Position numbers and translations under genes: made by a program. Source: Mesorhizobium loti R88b (GTDB lineage Bacteria; Pseudomonadota; Alphaproteobacteria; Rhizobiales; Rhizobiaceae). Taken from it: a stretch of 64,000 nucleotides of DNA. Every line of letters starts with the position of its first letter. The stretch's first letter is position 1. The notes below the pieces were generated by a model, which saw only the letters and a program-made list of their open reading frames with translations, did no database searches and was not told the origin of the DNA. The stretch is taken from positions 744,001-808,000 of the forward strand of contig NZ_CP033367.1 of NCBI RefSeq assembly GCF_013170845.1, in the 5' to 3' direction. This document shows, one piece after another, positions 15,372 to 22,447 of this stretch.

Positions 15372-16190
15372 TCATGTCAGTACCATTCCACCATCGACCA
15401 TGAAGGTCTGCCCGGTCAGGTAGTCCGACCCGGTCGATGCCAGGAGTGTGGTCACACCCGTGATGTCCTGCGGCCTCGAATAGCGGCCAATCAGGATCGA
15501 TTGGCTGAATTCGTTGATTGCCTGGTCCGGCTTGTCGGTCAGTCCGAGTTCCATGAACTCTCGGTCCAGCTGTTCCCAGAGCTCAGTGCGCACGACACCG
15601 GGCGCGAACGCATTTACCGTGATCCGGTCACCCGCCAACGCCCGCGCAGCAGCCTGGGTCAGCGCCACGACGGCGAATTTCGAGGCGCAATAATGCGCGA
15701 ACAGGGGATAACCCTGTTTGGCGGCGATTGATGCCGTGTTGATGATCTTGCCTCCGGTTCCCTGGGCCTTCATCTGACGGGCAGCCTCTTGTGTGCCGAT
15801 CAGCACGCCCAGGGCGTTCACGTCCATGATGCGATGCCAGTCATCCTCGGTCACATCCATGAAGGGACAGGTCTGGCTGATGCCGGCGTTGTTGAACATC
15901 ACGTCGAGCCGTCCGAAGGATTTGACCGTGGTGGCGATCAGCTCCCGTGTGCCTGCCCTGTCGGTAACATCCACCTTCGCCGCGATGGCCGGGCCGCCGA
16001 TGTCGCTCGCGACTTCGCTCGCGGCATCGATGTTGACGTCAGCGACACAGACCTTGGCGCCATTGCGGGCGAGGTCGCGAGCGATCTCCGCGCCAATTCC
16101 ACGGCCCGCGCCGGTAACGATGATCGATTTTCCGCTTACTGAGCCCGACACCGCGTCCTCCCTGATCACGGTAAATTCTGGTTCGTTCAT
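15372..16190 (-). CDS. Short-chain dehydrogenase/reductase (SDR), first gene of the sugar-type operon
   Basis: 272 residues of the classical SDR family. The cofactor motif is TGAGRGIGAEIARDLA; VADVNIDAASEVA, with an acidic residue after beta-2, suggests NAD preference. NNAGISQT contains the structural Asn. The catalytic Ser is in INTASIAAKQG, and Tyr-x3-Lys is YCASK. The C-terminal TGVTTLLASTGSDYLTGQTFMVDGG is typical of sorbitol or galactitol dehydrogenase-type SDRs. It opens the minus-strand block 16190-to-6515, where spacings are short or overlapping throughout. The 5' flank holds the TTCTCAA-T-TTGAGAA palindrome at 16301-16315, about 110 bp upstream. Confidence 0.87.
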   Translation of the reverse strand: MNEPEFTVIREDAVSGSVSGKSIIVTGAGRGIGAEIARDLARNGAKVCVADVNIDAASEVASDIGGPAIAAKVDVTDRAGTRELIATTVKSFGRLDVMFNNAGISQTCPFMDVTEDDWHRIMDVNALGVLIGTQEAARQMKAQGTGGKIINTASIAAKQGYPLFAHYCASKFAVVALTQAAARALAGDRITVNAFAPGVVRTELWEQLDREFMELGLTDKPDQAINEFSQSILIGRYSRPQDITGVTTLLASTGSDYLTGQTFMVDGGMVLT

Positions 16191-16300
16191 TGTTGTGTGG
16201 ACGGATTATTTGCTTCTACAACAAGAACTTGCGGGACAAGCTCCTCTCAAGCCCACAGCCACGATCCTAGCTACTAGGGTACGCTCATCCTGTCCTATTT

Positions 16301-16315
16301 TTCTCAATTTGAGAA
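16301..16315. promoter_or_regulatory. Palindromic putative operator TTCTCAATTTGAGAA
   Basis: A perfect 7-bp inverted repeat around one central base (TTCTCAA-T-TTGAGAA), upstream of the catabolic/transport operon that begins at 16190 on the minus strand. The half-sites match the palindrome at 4897-4911. This suggests that both promoters answer the same regulator, defining a regulon covering 4.5-16.2 kb. No regulator identity is proven. Confidence 0.55.
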
Positions 16316-16950
16316 TTCATGGAGCAGAAGGGGATCCCGCCGTCTGCCGTCTCAACCACTGCAGAAGGGAATTCGATCGAACGGCTCTGGTAAGGGCCAT
16401 CGCAGGTCTTGGTGCGACGGGCGGCCCTCAGTCTGGCATCCGTCTTTCGCCAAGGAGCATCTGCGCGAGTTCGTCGAAATCATCGTTGAGCGGCTCCTCC
16501 TCCAAGTAGCGGCTCACTACCTCCTGCCGGAACACTAGCTGCTTCTGAAAATCAACGGCGTCGTATTTCATCTTGCCGCGCTTCATACATGCGCCCCCGG
16601 GTAGGCGTTGGAGGCGATCCTTGGGAGTCGGGGAGTCCGGGTCGACCCCGCACTGCCTCGGCATGTCCCGGACGCTCTCACTGGCGCTGGGCCGCCTGAA
16701 CATCTGCTAGTCGCTTTCTGATGCCAGGAGCTATCTGTCCGCTTTCGGCCCCAGATCAGTCATTGCCAACGCAAGCGTTGCAAGGTGGCCGCCCCAATCT
16801 TTCAGCTGGTCGCAACTGGCTTTTGTCACCGGTTCATGCTACAGTCGTGCTACGACACGATGAAAATAAACAAACAGAATCAATGCTTAAGGCGACCGTA
16901 CGCTGCTTCTCTTCGGGCGCGCCATTTCATCCGATTGATTTCCCGCCGCT
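16316..16950. other. Mostly non-coding interval with one doubtful small ORF
   Basis: Between the palindrome upstream of the SDR operon and the VOC gene ending at 16951 I see no convincing gene except a doubtful 52-codon frame (listed separately). Composition is less GC-rich than the flanks in places, for example around 16850-16890. No tRNA, transposase remnant or strong terminator was recognised. Confidence 0.4.
16428..16586 (-). CDS. Hypothetical small acidic protein, possibly a gene remnant
   Basis: A 52-residue frame starting ATG at 16586. The frame is also open back to an ATG at 16703, but that added part is low-complexity Arg/Pro. The product, with KYDAVDFQKQLVFRQEVVSRY and a Leu/Glu/Asp-rich end, has a natural amphipathic composition rather than the Arg/Ala/Pro bias of antisense frames. 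It has no recognised domain. It could be a real small protein or the C-terminal relic of a larger gene. Low confidence. Confidence 0.3.
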   Translation of the reverse strand: MKRGKMKYDAVDFQKQLVFRQEVVSRYLEEEPLNDDFDELAQMLLGERRMPD

Positions 16951-17334
16951 TTAATAGTCGCCATTGACCTCGATCCAGTAGCCATCGGGGTCGTTCAGAT
17001 AGACGGATCGCTGCCCGTCCGCCCTCACGTGCTCCTTGCCGATTTCGCCTGCAAGGTTGCCGAACGGAATGCCCTTGCTGCTTAAATGCTGCAAAGCCTG
17101 CGCGAAATCGGTGGTGGAGATGCAAAAATGCGTCGACATCGTCACGAAGGTCTTGCCGAAATCACCTTCGATCAGATGAAGTGACTGTCCCTCGCCAAGG
17201 CCGAACCAGCGGATGTTCGGCTTTCCTGCGGCACAAGCAATCTCGGGCAGTTGGAGTGCATCCTGATAGAACTTCGCGCTGGCTGCCAGATCGCGGACGC
17301 GGAGGGAAACATGATTGAGGCGCAGTGCCACCAC
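16951..17334 (-). CDS. VOC-superfamily (glyoxalase-like) protein
   Basis: About 127 residues in a single-domain VOC fold: LRLNHVSLRVRDLAASAKFYQDALQLPEI at the N terminus with the first-ligand His, SLHLIEGDFGK mid-protein, THFCISTTDFAQALQHL with the second-module His, and a C-terminal RSVYLNDPDGYWIEVNGDY with the Glu ligand. This pattern is shared by lactoylglutathione lyases, fosfomycin-resistance proteins and dioxygenases, so the reaction is undetermined. The start is most likely GTG 17334 (six bases after AGGAG on the minus strand) or the adjacent GTG 17331; the upstream ATG at 17379 has no ribosome site. It is isolated, divergent from the SDR gene at 17643. Confidence 0.75.
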   Translation of the reverse strand: MVALRLNHVSLRVRDLAASAKFYQDALQLPEIACAAGKPNIRWFGLGEGQSLHLIEGDFGKTFVTMSTHFCISTTDFAQALQHLSSKGIPFGNLAGEIGKEHVRADGQRSVYLNDPDGYWIEVNGDY

Positions 17335-17642
17335 GACGGTCTCCTTCAGCCCCCGATGTGGGGATCGTGCGTTGGCCAAGCCTTTGCGTCAATAGCGCCA
17401 TCGAGCGTCGATACGCCAGGTAATCGTCGTCGGCTTCGACATGCAGCTCGGCTCCATGTTCGGAGCGGAGGCGTTGGGCCAGGAGCTGGCGCTGCCTGGC
17501 ACGATGATTGGCTTCTTCCCGTTGCCGGGGATCGCGCCCCTGGGCTCGCACGGCGCCAAACCTTCTTTATATAGTTTCTGCCGAAACAGCCGATACTGTC
17601 CGTTCGCATGCAGCGGGCGGAGCCTTTGGAGTAGATCCGACC
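17335..17642. other. Intergenic region between divergent VOC and SDR genes
   Basis: About 308 bp with no supported gene. It should hold the promoters of the divergent VOC gene (minus) and SDR gene (plus). An AT-richer patch around 17563-17577 (TTCTTTATATAGTTT) just upstream of the SDR gene is the best candidate for a promoter or regulator site, but I could not define -35 and -10 elements with confidence. Confidence 0.3.
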
Positions 17643-18401
17643 ATGCCCCATCCCAGCATCAAGCGTGCGCTGATCACCGGAGCGGGCGCAGCCGACGGCA
17701 TCGGCTTCGCCATTGCCCGGCAGCTTGGCCGTTCCGGCCACGCCGTGGTCCTCACCGGTGCCAGTACGCGTGTGCTCGATCGCGCTGCCGAGCTTTGCGC
17801 CGAAGGCATCGAGGCCAGGGCCGTGGTCGCCGATCTCACCATCGCTGCCGATGTCGCGCGGCTGCGGGCTGATGTCGGCGCCATCGAAATCCTGGTCAAC
17901 AATGCCGGCATGGGCTCGCTGGCATCACCTTCGGTCGACAAGGCGTTTCTCGCCATGACCGAGGCCGAGTGGGACCGAGGGATGAACGTCAGCCTGAAGA
18001 CCGCGTTTCTGGTCACCCAGGCTTTTCTGCCGGCGATGGTCGAAGCGGGCTATGGGCGCATCGTCAATGTGGCGTCGGTGACCGGGCCGCTGGTGTCGTT
18101 CGAGGGCACATCGGCCTATTCCGCCGCCAAGGCCGGCATGGTCGGCCTGACACGCACGCTGGCGCTGGAAGTGGCGAAGCACGGCATAACCGTCAACGCC
18201 GTGGCGCCCGGCTGGATCGAAACCGGCTCGTCGAGCGAGATGGAGCGGGTGGCGGCCCTGCATACGCCGCCGGCGCGTGCGGGACGGCCGGGTGAAGTTG
18301 CCGCCGCGGTCGTGTTCCTGGCCTCGGAAGGCGCCAGCTACGTCAACGGCGCCCTTCTGGTCGTCGACGGTGGCAATAGCCTGCAGGAGCACAAGGGTTG
18401 A
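17643..18401 (+). CDS. Short-chain dehydrogenase/reductase (FabG-like)
   Basis: 252 residues, classical SDR. The coenzyme motif is slightly extended (ALITGAGAADGIGFAIARQL); NNAGMGSLASP, the catalytic Ser in NVASVTGPLVSF and YSAAK as Tyr-x3-Lys are all present, and the C terminus ends SEGASYVNGALLVVDGGNSLQE. ATG 17643 follows GGAG by 11 bases; the open frame further upstream is not protein-like. Such enzymes reduce or oxidise 3-oxoacyl or sugar/alcohol substrates with NAD(P)H. No functional neighbours indicate its substrate: downstream are two small hypothetical genes. Confidence 0.85.
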   Translation: MPHPSIKRALITGAGAADGIGFAIARQLGRSGHAVVLTGASTRVLDRAAELCAEGIEARAVVADLTIAADVARLRADVGAIEILVNNAGMGSLASPSVDKAFLAMTEAEWDRGMNVSLKTAFLVTQAFLPAMVEAGYGRIVNVASVTGPLVSFEGTSAYSAAKAGMVGLTRTLALEVAKHGITVNAVAPGWIETGSSSEMERVAALHTPPARAGRPGEVAAAVVFLASEGASYVNGALLVVDGGNSLQEHKG

Positions 18402-18503
18402 AGGCCCGGTAGGGGCTGGTGCCCTTCCCGCAATCGGCGGAACCAAACCGCTCGGCAGCGGTTTTCTCCTTGAAGGGACCGCAGACCTCAAGGGTTCGGA
18501 ACA

Positions 18504-18710
18504 ATGTACGACCATCTGGAACTGGAACTGGCGAGAGCCAGACAGCGCGTCATGCGTGCGGAACTGTTTCTCACGCAAGCCAATGAAATGCTGGACGACG
18601 AGCGCGGCGTCGGCATCAGCCTTGCCCTGTGCTGCCGGATCAGATCCGGGCAAAAACGTGTGGCTGAAGCGCGCGCTCGTCTCCGCCACATCGATCCTAC
18701 GACACACTGA
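18504..18710 (+). CDS. Hypothetical small helical protein
   Basis: 68 residues with a helical, charged N-terminal half (MYDHLELELARARQRVMRAELFLTQANEML) that could form a coiled coil, then a Cys pair (CC) in GISLALCCRIRSGQKR. No domain is recognised. The start has no strong Shine-Dalgarno sequence, but the composition is natural and it is followed 7 bp later by another small gene on the same strand. Moderate to low confidence. Confidence 0.45.
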   Translation: MYDHLELELARARQRVMRAELFLTQANEMLDDERGVGISLALCCRIRSGQKRVAEARARLRHIDPTTH

Positions 18711-18717
18711 TTGTCCG

Positions 18718-18900
18718 ATGGCTATGATGCCCTTCGAATCTCCCGAAAAGAATGCCGCATCTCGCGCCGCAAAGCTCGCCGTGCTGCGAAAGCTGATGGT
18801 GAAGCATATCGAGCGCACCGATGCTCAGGCTCAGAATGTCGAACAGGCGCTGGCGGTATTGGCCGAGGCAACGTCTCGAGCCAGCGGCGCGCATCGATAG
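18718..18900 (+). CDS. Hypothetical small protein
   Basis: 60 residues beginning MAMMPFESPEKNAASRAAKLAV, then a predicted amphipathic helix through AQNVEQALAVLAEATSRA. No signal peptide, transmembrane segment or known motif is visible. It is 7 bp after another small gene and may be co-expressed with it. It ends close to the remnant of a GntR gene on the opposite strand. Low to moderate confidence. Confidence 0.4.
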   Translation: MAMMPFESPEKNAASRAAKLAVLRKLMVKHIERTDAQAQNVEQALAVLAEATSRASGAHR

Positions 18901-18915
18901 GGTCAGGCGGTCCGC

Positions 18916-19145
18916 TCAGGACGCCTTGGCGAAAAAGCTCTGATAGTCCGACTTCGCCTGCAGCAGCCGCAGCACGTTGTCGCGCGATCCCCGCACATGG
19001 GCGGCCGGCCGGTGACCAGGCCGTCGCGTTCGAGGCGGTTGAAGGCTTCGCGCACCGGCGTGCGGCTGACATTCAGTTTTCTCAAAGACTCGCCCGGCCC
19101 GAAATAGATCGGGCCGGTGGTGCGCTGCACCGGTATCGGCTTCTG
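18916..19145 (-). pseudogene. Decayed GntR-family regulator
   Basis: On the minus strand, one frame reads FGPGESLRKLNVSRTPVREA followed by FNRLERDGLVTGRP, the helix-turn-helix core of a GntR regulator (VSRTPVREA is diagnostic). The segment that should separate PGESL from LNVSRT (about ten residues around the LAE motif) is missing. After GRP the frame is broken, and a +1 frame gives HVRGSRDNVLRLLQAKSDYQ and SFFAKAS before a TGA at 18916, a plausible GntR C terminus. The entire ligand-binding domain (well over 100 residues) is deleted. It is a remnant with at least two deletions, lying next to an intact GntR gene on the other strand. Confidence 0.7.
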
Positions 19146-19149
19146 AACG

Positions 19150-19226
19150 TCGTCACCGGGGTATTGACGATGAAATAAAATACGGATTTGATAATACGTG
19201 GATACAAAAATACTTTTAGGTGCCCC
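19150..19226 (+). promoter_or_regulatory. AT-rich promoter/operator region upstream of the GntR regulator
   Basis: This stretch is much more AT-rich than its surroundings and contains repeated ATACGGATTTG / ATACGTGGATAC / AAAAATAC motifs, as expected for a promoter with operator half-sites of an autoregulated FadR-type GntR protein. A Shine-Dalgarno AGG precedes the ATG at 19227. Exact promoter elements were not resolved. Confidence 0.35.
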
Positions 19227-19898
19227 ATGCCAGCAGCCTTTCCGGCGGAGCCACAGATGTCCGCCACTGCGGAGGAAGAGGCGTACAGGCACCTTCAGAG
19301 AGCCCTTCGCCTTGGCCGCTACAAACCGGGCGAGAGGCTTATTCCGGAGGAGATTGCCGCCGAGATCGGCATGAGTCGCATGCCTGTGCGGGAAGCCTTT
19401 CGGCGCCTGGCCTCCGACGGGCTGGTGGTTCTGCGGCCCAATCGTGGATGCGTGGTCGCAGGCCTGACGGTCGATGAGCTTTACGAGATTTTCGAAATTC
19501 GCTCGGTTCTGGAGGGACTGGCCGTAAGGCTGGCGATGCCCAGGATAGATGAGGAGGAGTTCGAGGAACTCGAGCGCCTGCTCGATCGCATGGAACGCGC
19601 GGGCCAGAGCGGCAGCAGCGACTGGGTGGTCCGCCACCAGGAATTCCATGGCCGTATCTGTGCGCTAAGCTGGAGGCCCAAGCTTATCCACCAGATATCG
19701 GCGCTGCATGTGGTGATAGAGCCCTACATGCGCATCTGGTTCGACGATTGTGACAAGCCGCATTCTGCGCGCGAGGAGCATGCCGCCGTGATCGCGGCCT
19801 TGCGTTCAGGCGACGAACTTCACGCGGAAAAGGTGATGCAGGATCACATTCTCAGCACAGCACCGATGCTGGCCGAGTTCGTGAGTCCGAGCCGGTGA
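19227..19898 (+). CDS. GntR-family (FadR/FCD subfamily) transcriptional regulator
   Basis: 223 residues. The N-terminal winged helix spans about 10-80: LGRYKPGERLIPEEIAAEIG then MSRMPVREAFRRLASDGLV and a wing (LRPNRGCVVA). The C-terminal FCD all-helical effector domain is about 85-215, with ELYEIFEIRSVLEGLAVRLA, FHGRICAL and EEHAAVIAALRSGD; conserved Asp/His residues there bind metal and an organic acid or amino-acid ligand in this subfamily. ATG 19227 with an upstream AGG is chosen over a TTG at 19188. It is followed in the same direction by an amino-acid ABC transporter and gamma-glutamyltransferase, the likely targets. Confidence 0.87.
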   Translation: MPAAFPAEPQMSATAEEEAYRHLQRALRLGRYKPGERLIPEEIAAEIGMSRMPVREAFRRLASDGLVVLRPNRGCVVAGLTVDELYEIFEIRSVLEGLAVRLAMPRIDEEEFEELERLLDRMERAGQSGSSDWVVRHQEFHGRICALSWRPKLIHQISALHVVIEPYMRIWFDDCDKPHSAREEHAAVIAALRSGDELHAEKVMQDHILSTAPMLAEFVSPSR

Positions 19899-19988
19899 CG
19901 AACGCCGGCCGGACAAGAATGGCCTCGAACCGGCAATGCGGCCGGACGTAGGAACATCTCGATCAGCCTATCAAAAAAGGGGAACCAC

Positions 19989-20840
19989 ATGAAAGTTCGT
20001 CGTTTGGCCGCTGTTGCGGCTGCACTCAGCATGTTCGGCTTCATGCACACTGCATTGGCCGAGGACGCGCCCAAGACCATAACCATCGCCACGGAGGGCG
20101 CCTACGCTCCGTGGAACTTCACCAACGCAGACGGCAAGCTTGACGGACTGGAGATCGACCTCGCCAACAATCTTTGCGAGCGGATGAAGGTCAAATGCAC
20201 CATCATCGCTCAGGACTGGGACGGGCTTATTCCTTCGCTGAAGGTCGGCAAGTTCGATGTGATCATGGCCAGCATGTTCATCACGCCGAAACGCCTCGAG
20301 ACCATCGACTTCACCCAGCCTTATGCGATCGACCCGGGCGGGTTCGCAGCCGCCAAGGATAGCGATCTGGGGAAGCTCGGCGCTTCGGCCGAGAAATTCA
20401 AACTGGACGATGAGGCTGCTACCAAGGCCGCGGTCGACAAGTTGAAGCCCCTGCTGAAGGGCAAGGTAGTCGGTGTTCAGGCGGCAACGGCCATGCTCGA
20501 ATTCGTCAAGAAATACTTCGGCGACACGGTGGAGATCCGTGAGTACAAGACGACCGAGCAGCACGATCTCGATCTGGCCGCGGGCCGCATCGATGCAGTA
20601 TTCGCTCAGAAGACAGCGCTTGCCGCGACGCTCGCAAAACCCGAATTCTCGGGCTTCACGGTTGCAGGTCCGGGCTTTGTCGGCGGCCTGTTCGGTGCCG
20701 GAACGGGTGCGGGACTCAGGAAGGAAGACACCAAGCTCAAGGAAATGCTGAACGACGCAATCAGCGCCGCCATTGCTGACGGGACCATTAAAAGCATCTC
20801 GGAAAAATGGGTGAAAACGGACGTGACGCCGGTCAAGTAG
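19989..20840 (+). CDS. Amino-acid ABC transporter periplasmic binding protein (HisJ/OccT-like)
   Basis: 283 residues. An N-terminal signal peptide (MKVRRLAAVAAALSMFGF...) ends ALA before ED, a likely signal peptidase I site. The mature protein is a type-2 binding protein of family 3: ITIATEGAYAPWNFTNADGK, LDGLEIDLANNLCERM, WDGLIPSLKVGKFDVIMASM and TPKRLETIDFTQPY, matching lysine-arginine-ornithine, histidine and opine-binding proteins. It should bind a polar amino acid or amino-acid conjugate in the periplasm. It starts a run with two permease genes; no ATPase gene is included. Confidence 0.9.
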   Translation: MKVRRLAAVAAALSMFGFMHTALAEDAPKTITIATEGAYAPWNFTNADGKLDGLEIDLANNLCERMKVKCTIIAQDWDGLIPSLKVGKFDVIMASMFITPKRLETIDFTQPYAIDPGGFAAAKDSDLGKLGASAEKFKLDDEAATKAAVDKLKPLLKGKVVGVQAATAMLEFVKKYFGDTVEIREYKTTEQHDLDLAAGRIDAVFAQKTALAATLAKPEFSGFTVAGPGFVGGLFGAGTGAGLRKEDTKLKEMLNDAISAAIADGTIKSISEKWVKTDVTPVK

Positions 20841-20914
20841 CCACGTGTGTATTCTGTCCGGCCGATTGGTATCAACCGATCGGCCGGGCGCGGCGCTGAA
20901 CGATCAGGTTCCAC

Positions 20915-21628
20915 ATGACGGACACACTCCATATCCTTTCCGTGGGCAAGGGCGGCTGGGGCGGAGCCCTGCTGCTGGCAGCTGGCGTGACATTTGCGCT
21001 GTCAGTCCTCGGCTTCCTGCTCGGCGCTCTCTTCGGCGCGGTTGCAGCAGGGGGCCGGCTCTCCACGAGAGCTTTACCGTCATGGGTCGCCAAGGGCTAT
21101 GGCACGGTGTTCAGGGGTGTGCCCGATCTGTTGACGATCTACCTGCTTTACTACGGCGGCAGCATAGCATTGACTGAGATCGGCAAATTCTTCGGCAGCA
21201 CAGGTTTCTTCGGGCTGCCGACATTTGCGACTGGCGTCCTGGCGATCGGCATCATTTCGGGCGCCTATCAAGCCGAGGTCTATCGCGGAGCGTATCTCGC
21301 CGTCGATCTCGGCCAGTTTGAGGCTGGCAAGGCGCTTGGCCTGTCCCGGTTCCAATTGCTGCGTCTTGTCATCGTGCCTCAACTGATGCGGCACGCCCTG
21401 CCGGGCCTCGGAAATGTCTGGCAGCTTGTGCTCAAGGATTCGGCCTTGATCTCCGTGATCGGCCTGGTGGAATTGATGCGGCAATCTCAGATCGGCGCGG
21501 GATCGATGCGGGAGCCCTTCGTCTTCTATATAGCAGCCGCGACGCTGTATTTCCTCATCGCTGCCGTGACCGGATCGGTCTTCCGCTACGGCGAGGCACG
21601 GGCGTGGCGAGGCATGGTCCACGCATGA
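20915..21628 (+). CDS. Amino-acid ABC transporter permease (HisQ/OccQ-like)
   Basis: 237 residues with about five transmembrane helices. FRGVPDLLTIYLLYYG is the conserved HisQ-type FRGxPxLL motif and EAGKALGLSRFQLLRLVIVPQ is the EAA loop that contacts the ATPase. It would form the channel together with the next permease. Its TGA overlaps the next ATG (ATGA), so the two subunits are made at equal rates. Substrate follows the binding protein (basic or polar amino acid, opine or gamma-glutamyl compound). Confidence 0.9.
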   Translation: MTDTLHILSVGKGGWGGALLLAAGVTFALSVLGFLLGALFGAVAAGGRLSTRALPSWVAKGYGTVFRGVPDLLTIYLLYYGGSIALTEIGKFFGSTGFFGLPTFATGVLAIGIISGAYQAEVYRGAYLAVDLGQFEAGKALGLSRFQLLRLVIVPQLMRHALPGLGNVWQLVLKDSALISVIGLVELMRQSQIGAGSMREPFVFYIAAATLYFLIAAVTGSVFRYGEARAWRGMVHA

Positions 21629-22317
21629 TCGACTTCGCCTTTTTTGCAGAGATCATTCCCACCCTTCTCTCCGGCTTGCCGTTAACCTTGCAACTTGCGG
21701 GGTTGTCGATCGGAATAGGCTTTGCCTTGGCCCTGTTGCTCGCACTGGCGCAGCAGGGAAACCATCGGATGCTGGTCTGGCCCATACGCTCCTTCGTTGC
21801 CGTCTTTCGCGGCACGCCATTGCTCGTCCAGATATTCCTCATCTATTACGGCCTCGGCCAGTTCCGCCCCACACTTCAGGCAGTTGGGCTCTGGTGGCTG
21901 TTTCGCGAGCCCTATTGGTGTGCCATCATTGCGCTCAGTCTCAATACCGCCGCCTATGGCAGCGAAATCCTGCGGGGTGCGATACAGGGTGTGCCGGGTG
22001 GCCTTGTCGAGGCGGCCTCTGCCTTAGGCCTGAAACGGCTCCAGACCCTGCGCCTCGTCGTTCTGCCTTTGGCGCTGCGCCAAGCCATACCGAGCTACAG
22101 CAACGAGATCATCCTCATGGTAAAGGGTACGTCGCTTGCATCGATCGTCACACTGATGGAAGTGACGGGCATCGCCCAGGGGCTTATTTCGCAGACCTAT
22201 CGCGCCGTAGAGGTTTTCGTGGCCGCTGGCGCGATCTATCTCACCATCAATTTCACGATCATCTCGGCACTGAACGCGCTGGAAACCTGGCTAACGCCTT
22301 ATCGGGTCCGAGCCTGA
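21625..22317 (+). CDS. Amino-acid ABC transporter permease (HisM/OccM-like)
   Basis: 230 residues, inner-membrane protein with about five helices. FRGTPLLVQIFLIYYGLGQF is the motif of the HisM/GlnP family and VEAASALGLKRLQTLRLVVLP the ATPase-contact EAA loop. I start it at ATG 21625, which overlaps the previous stop; an in-frame GTG at 21604 would overlap further and lacks a ribosome site. No nucleotide-binding component follows; the next gene is a gamma-glutamyltransferase. Confidence 0.9.
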   Translation: MIDFAFFAEIIPTLLSGLPLTLQLAGLSIGIGFALALLLALAQQGNHRMLVWPIRSFVAVFRGTPLLVQIFLIYYGLGQFRPTLQAVGLWWLFREPYWCAIIALSLNTAAYGSEILRGAIQGVPGGLVEAASALGLKRLQTLRLVVLPLALRQAIPSYSNEIILMVKGTSLASIVTLMEVTGIAQGLISQTYRAVEVFVAAGAIYLTINFTIISALNALETWLTPYRVRA

Positions 22318-22447
22318 TACGCGTCTGGCGTAACGAGGAGAATTGGCAAAATGCGCAGTGTCGACAAGCCGAAGCGATCCGTTGCCGTGTCGTGTTACGC
22401 CATGGCGGCAACGTCGCATCCATCAGACCAAGGGATACAAAGACAGA

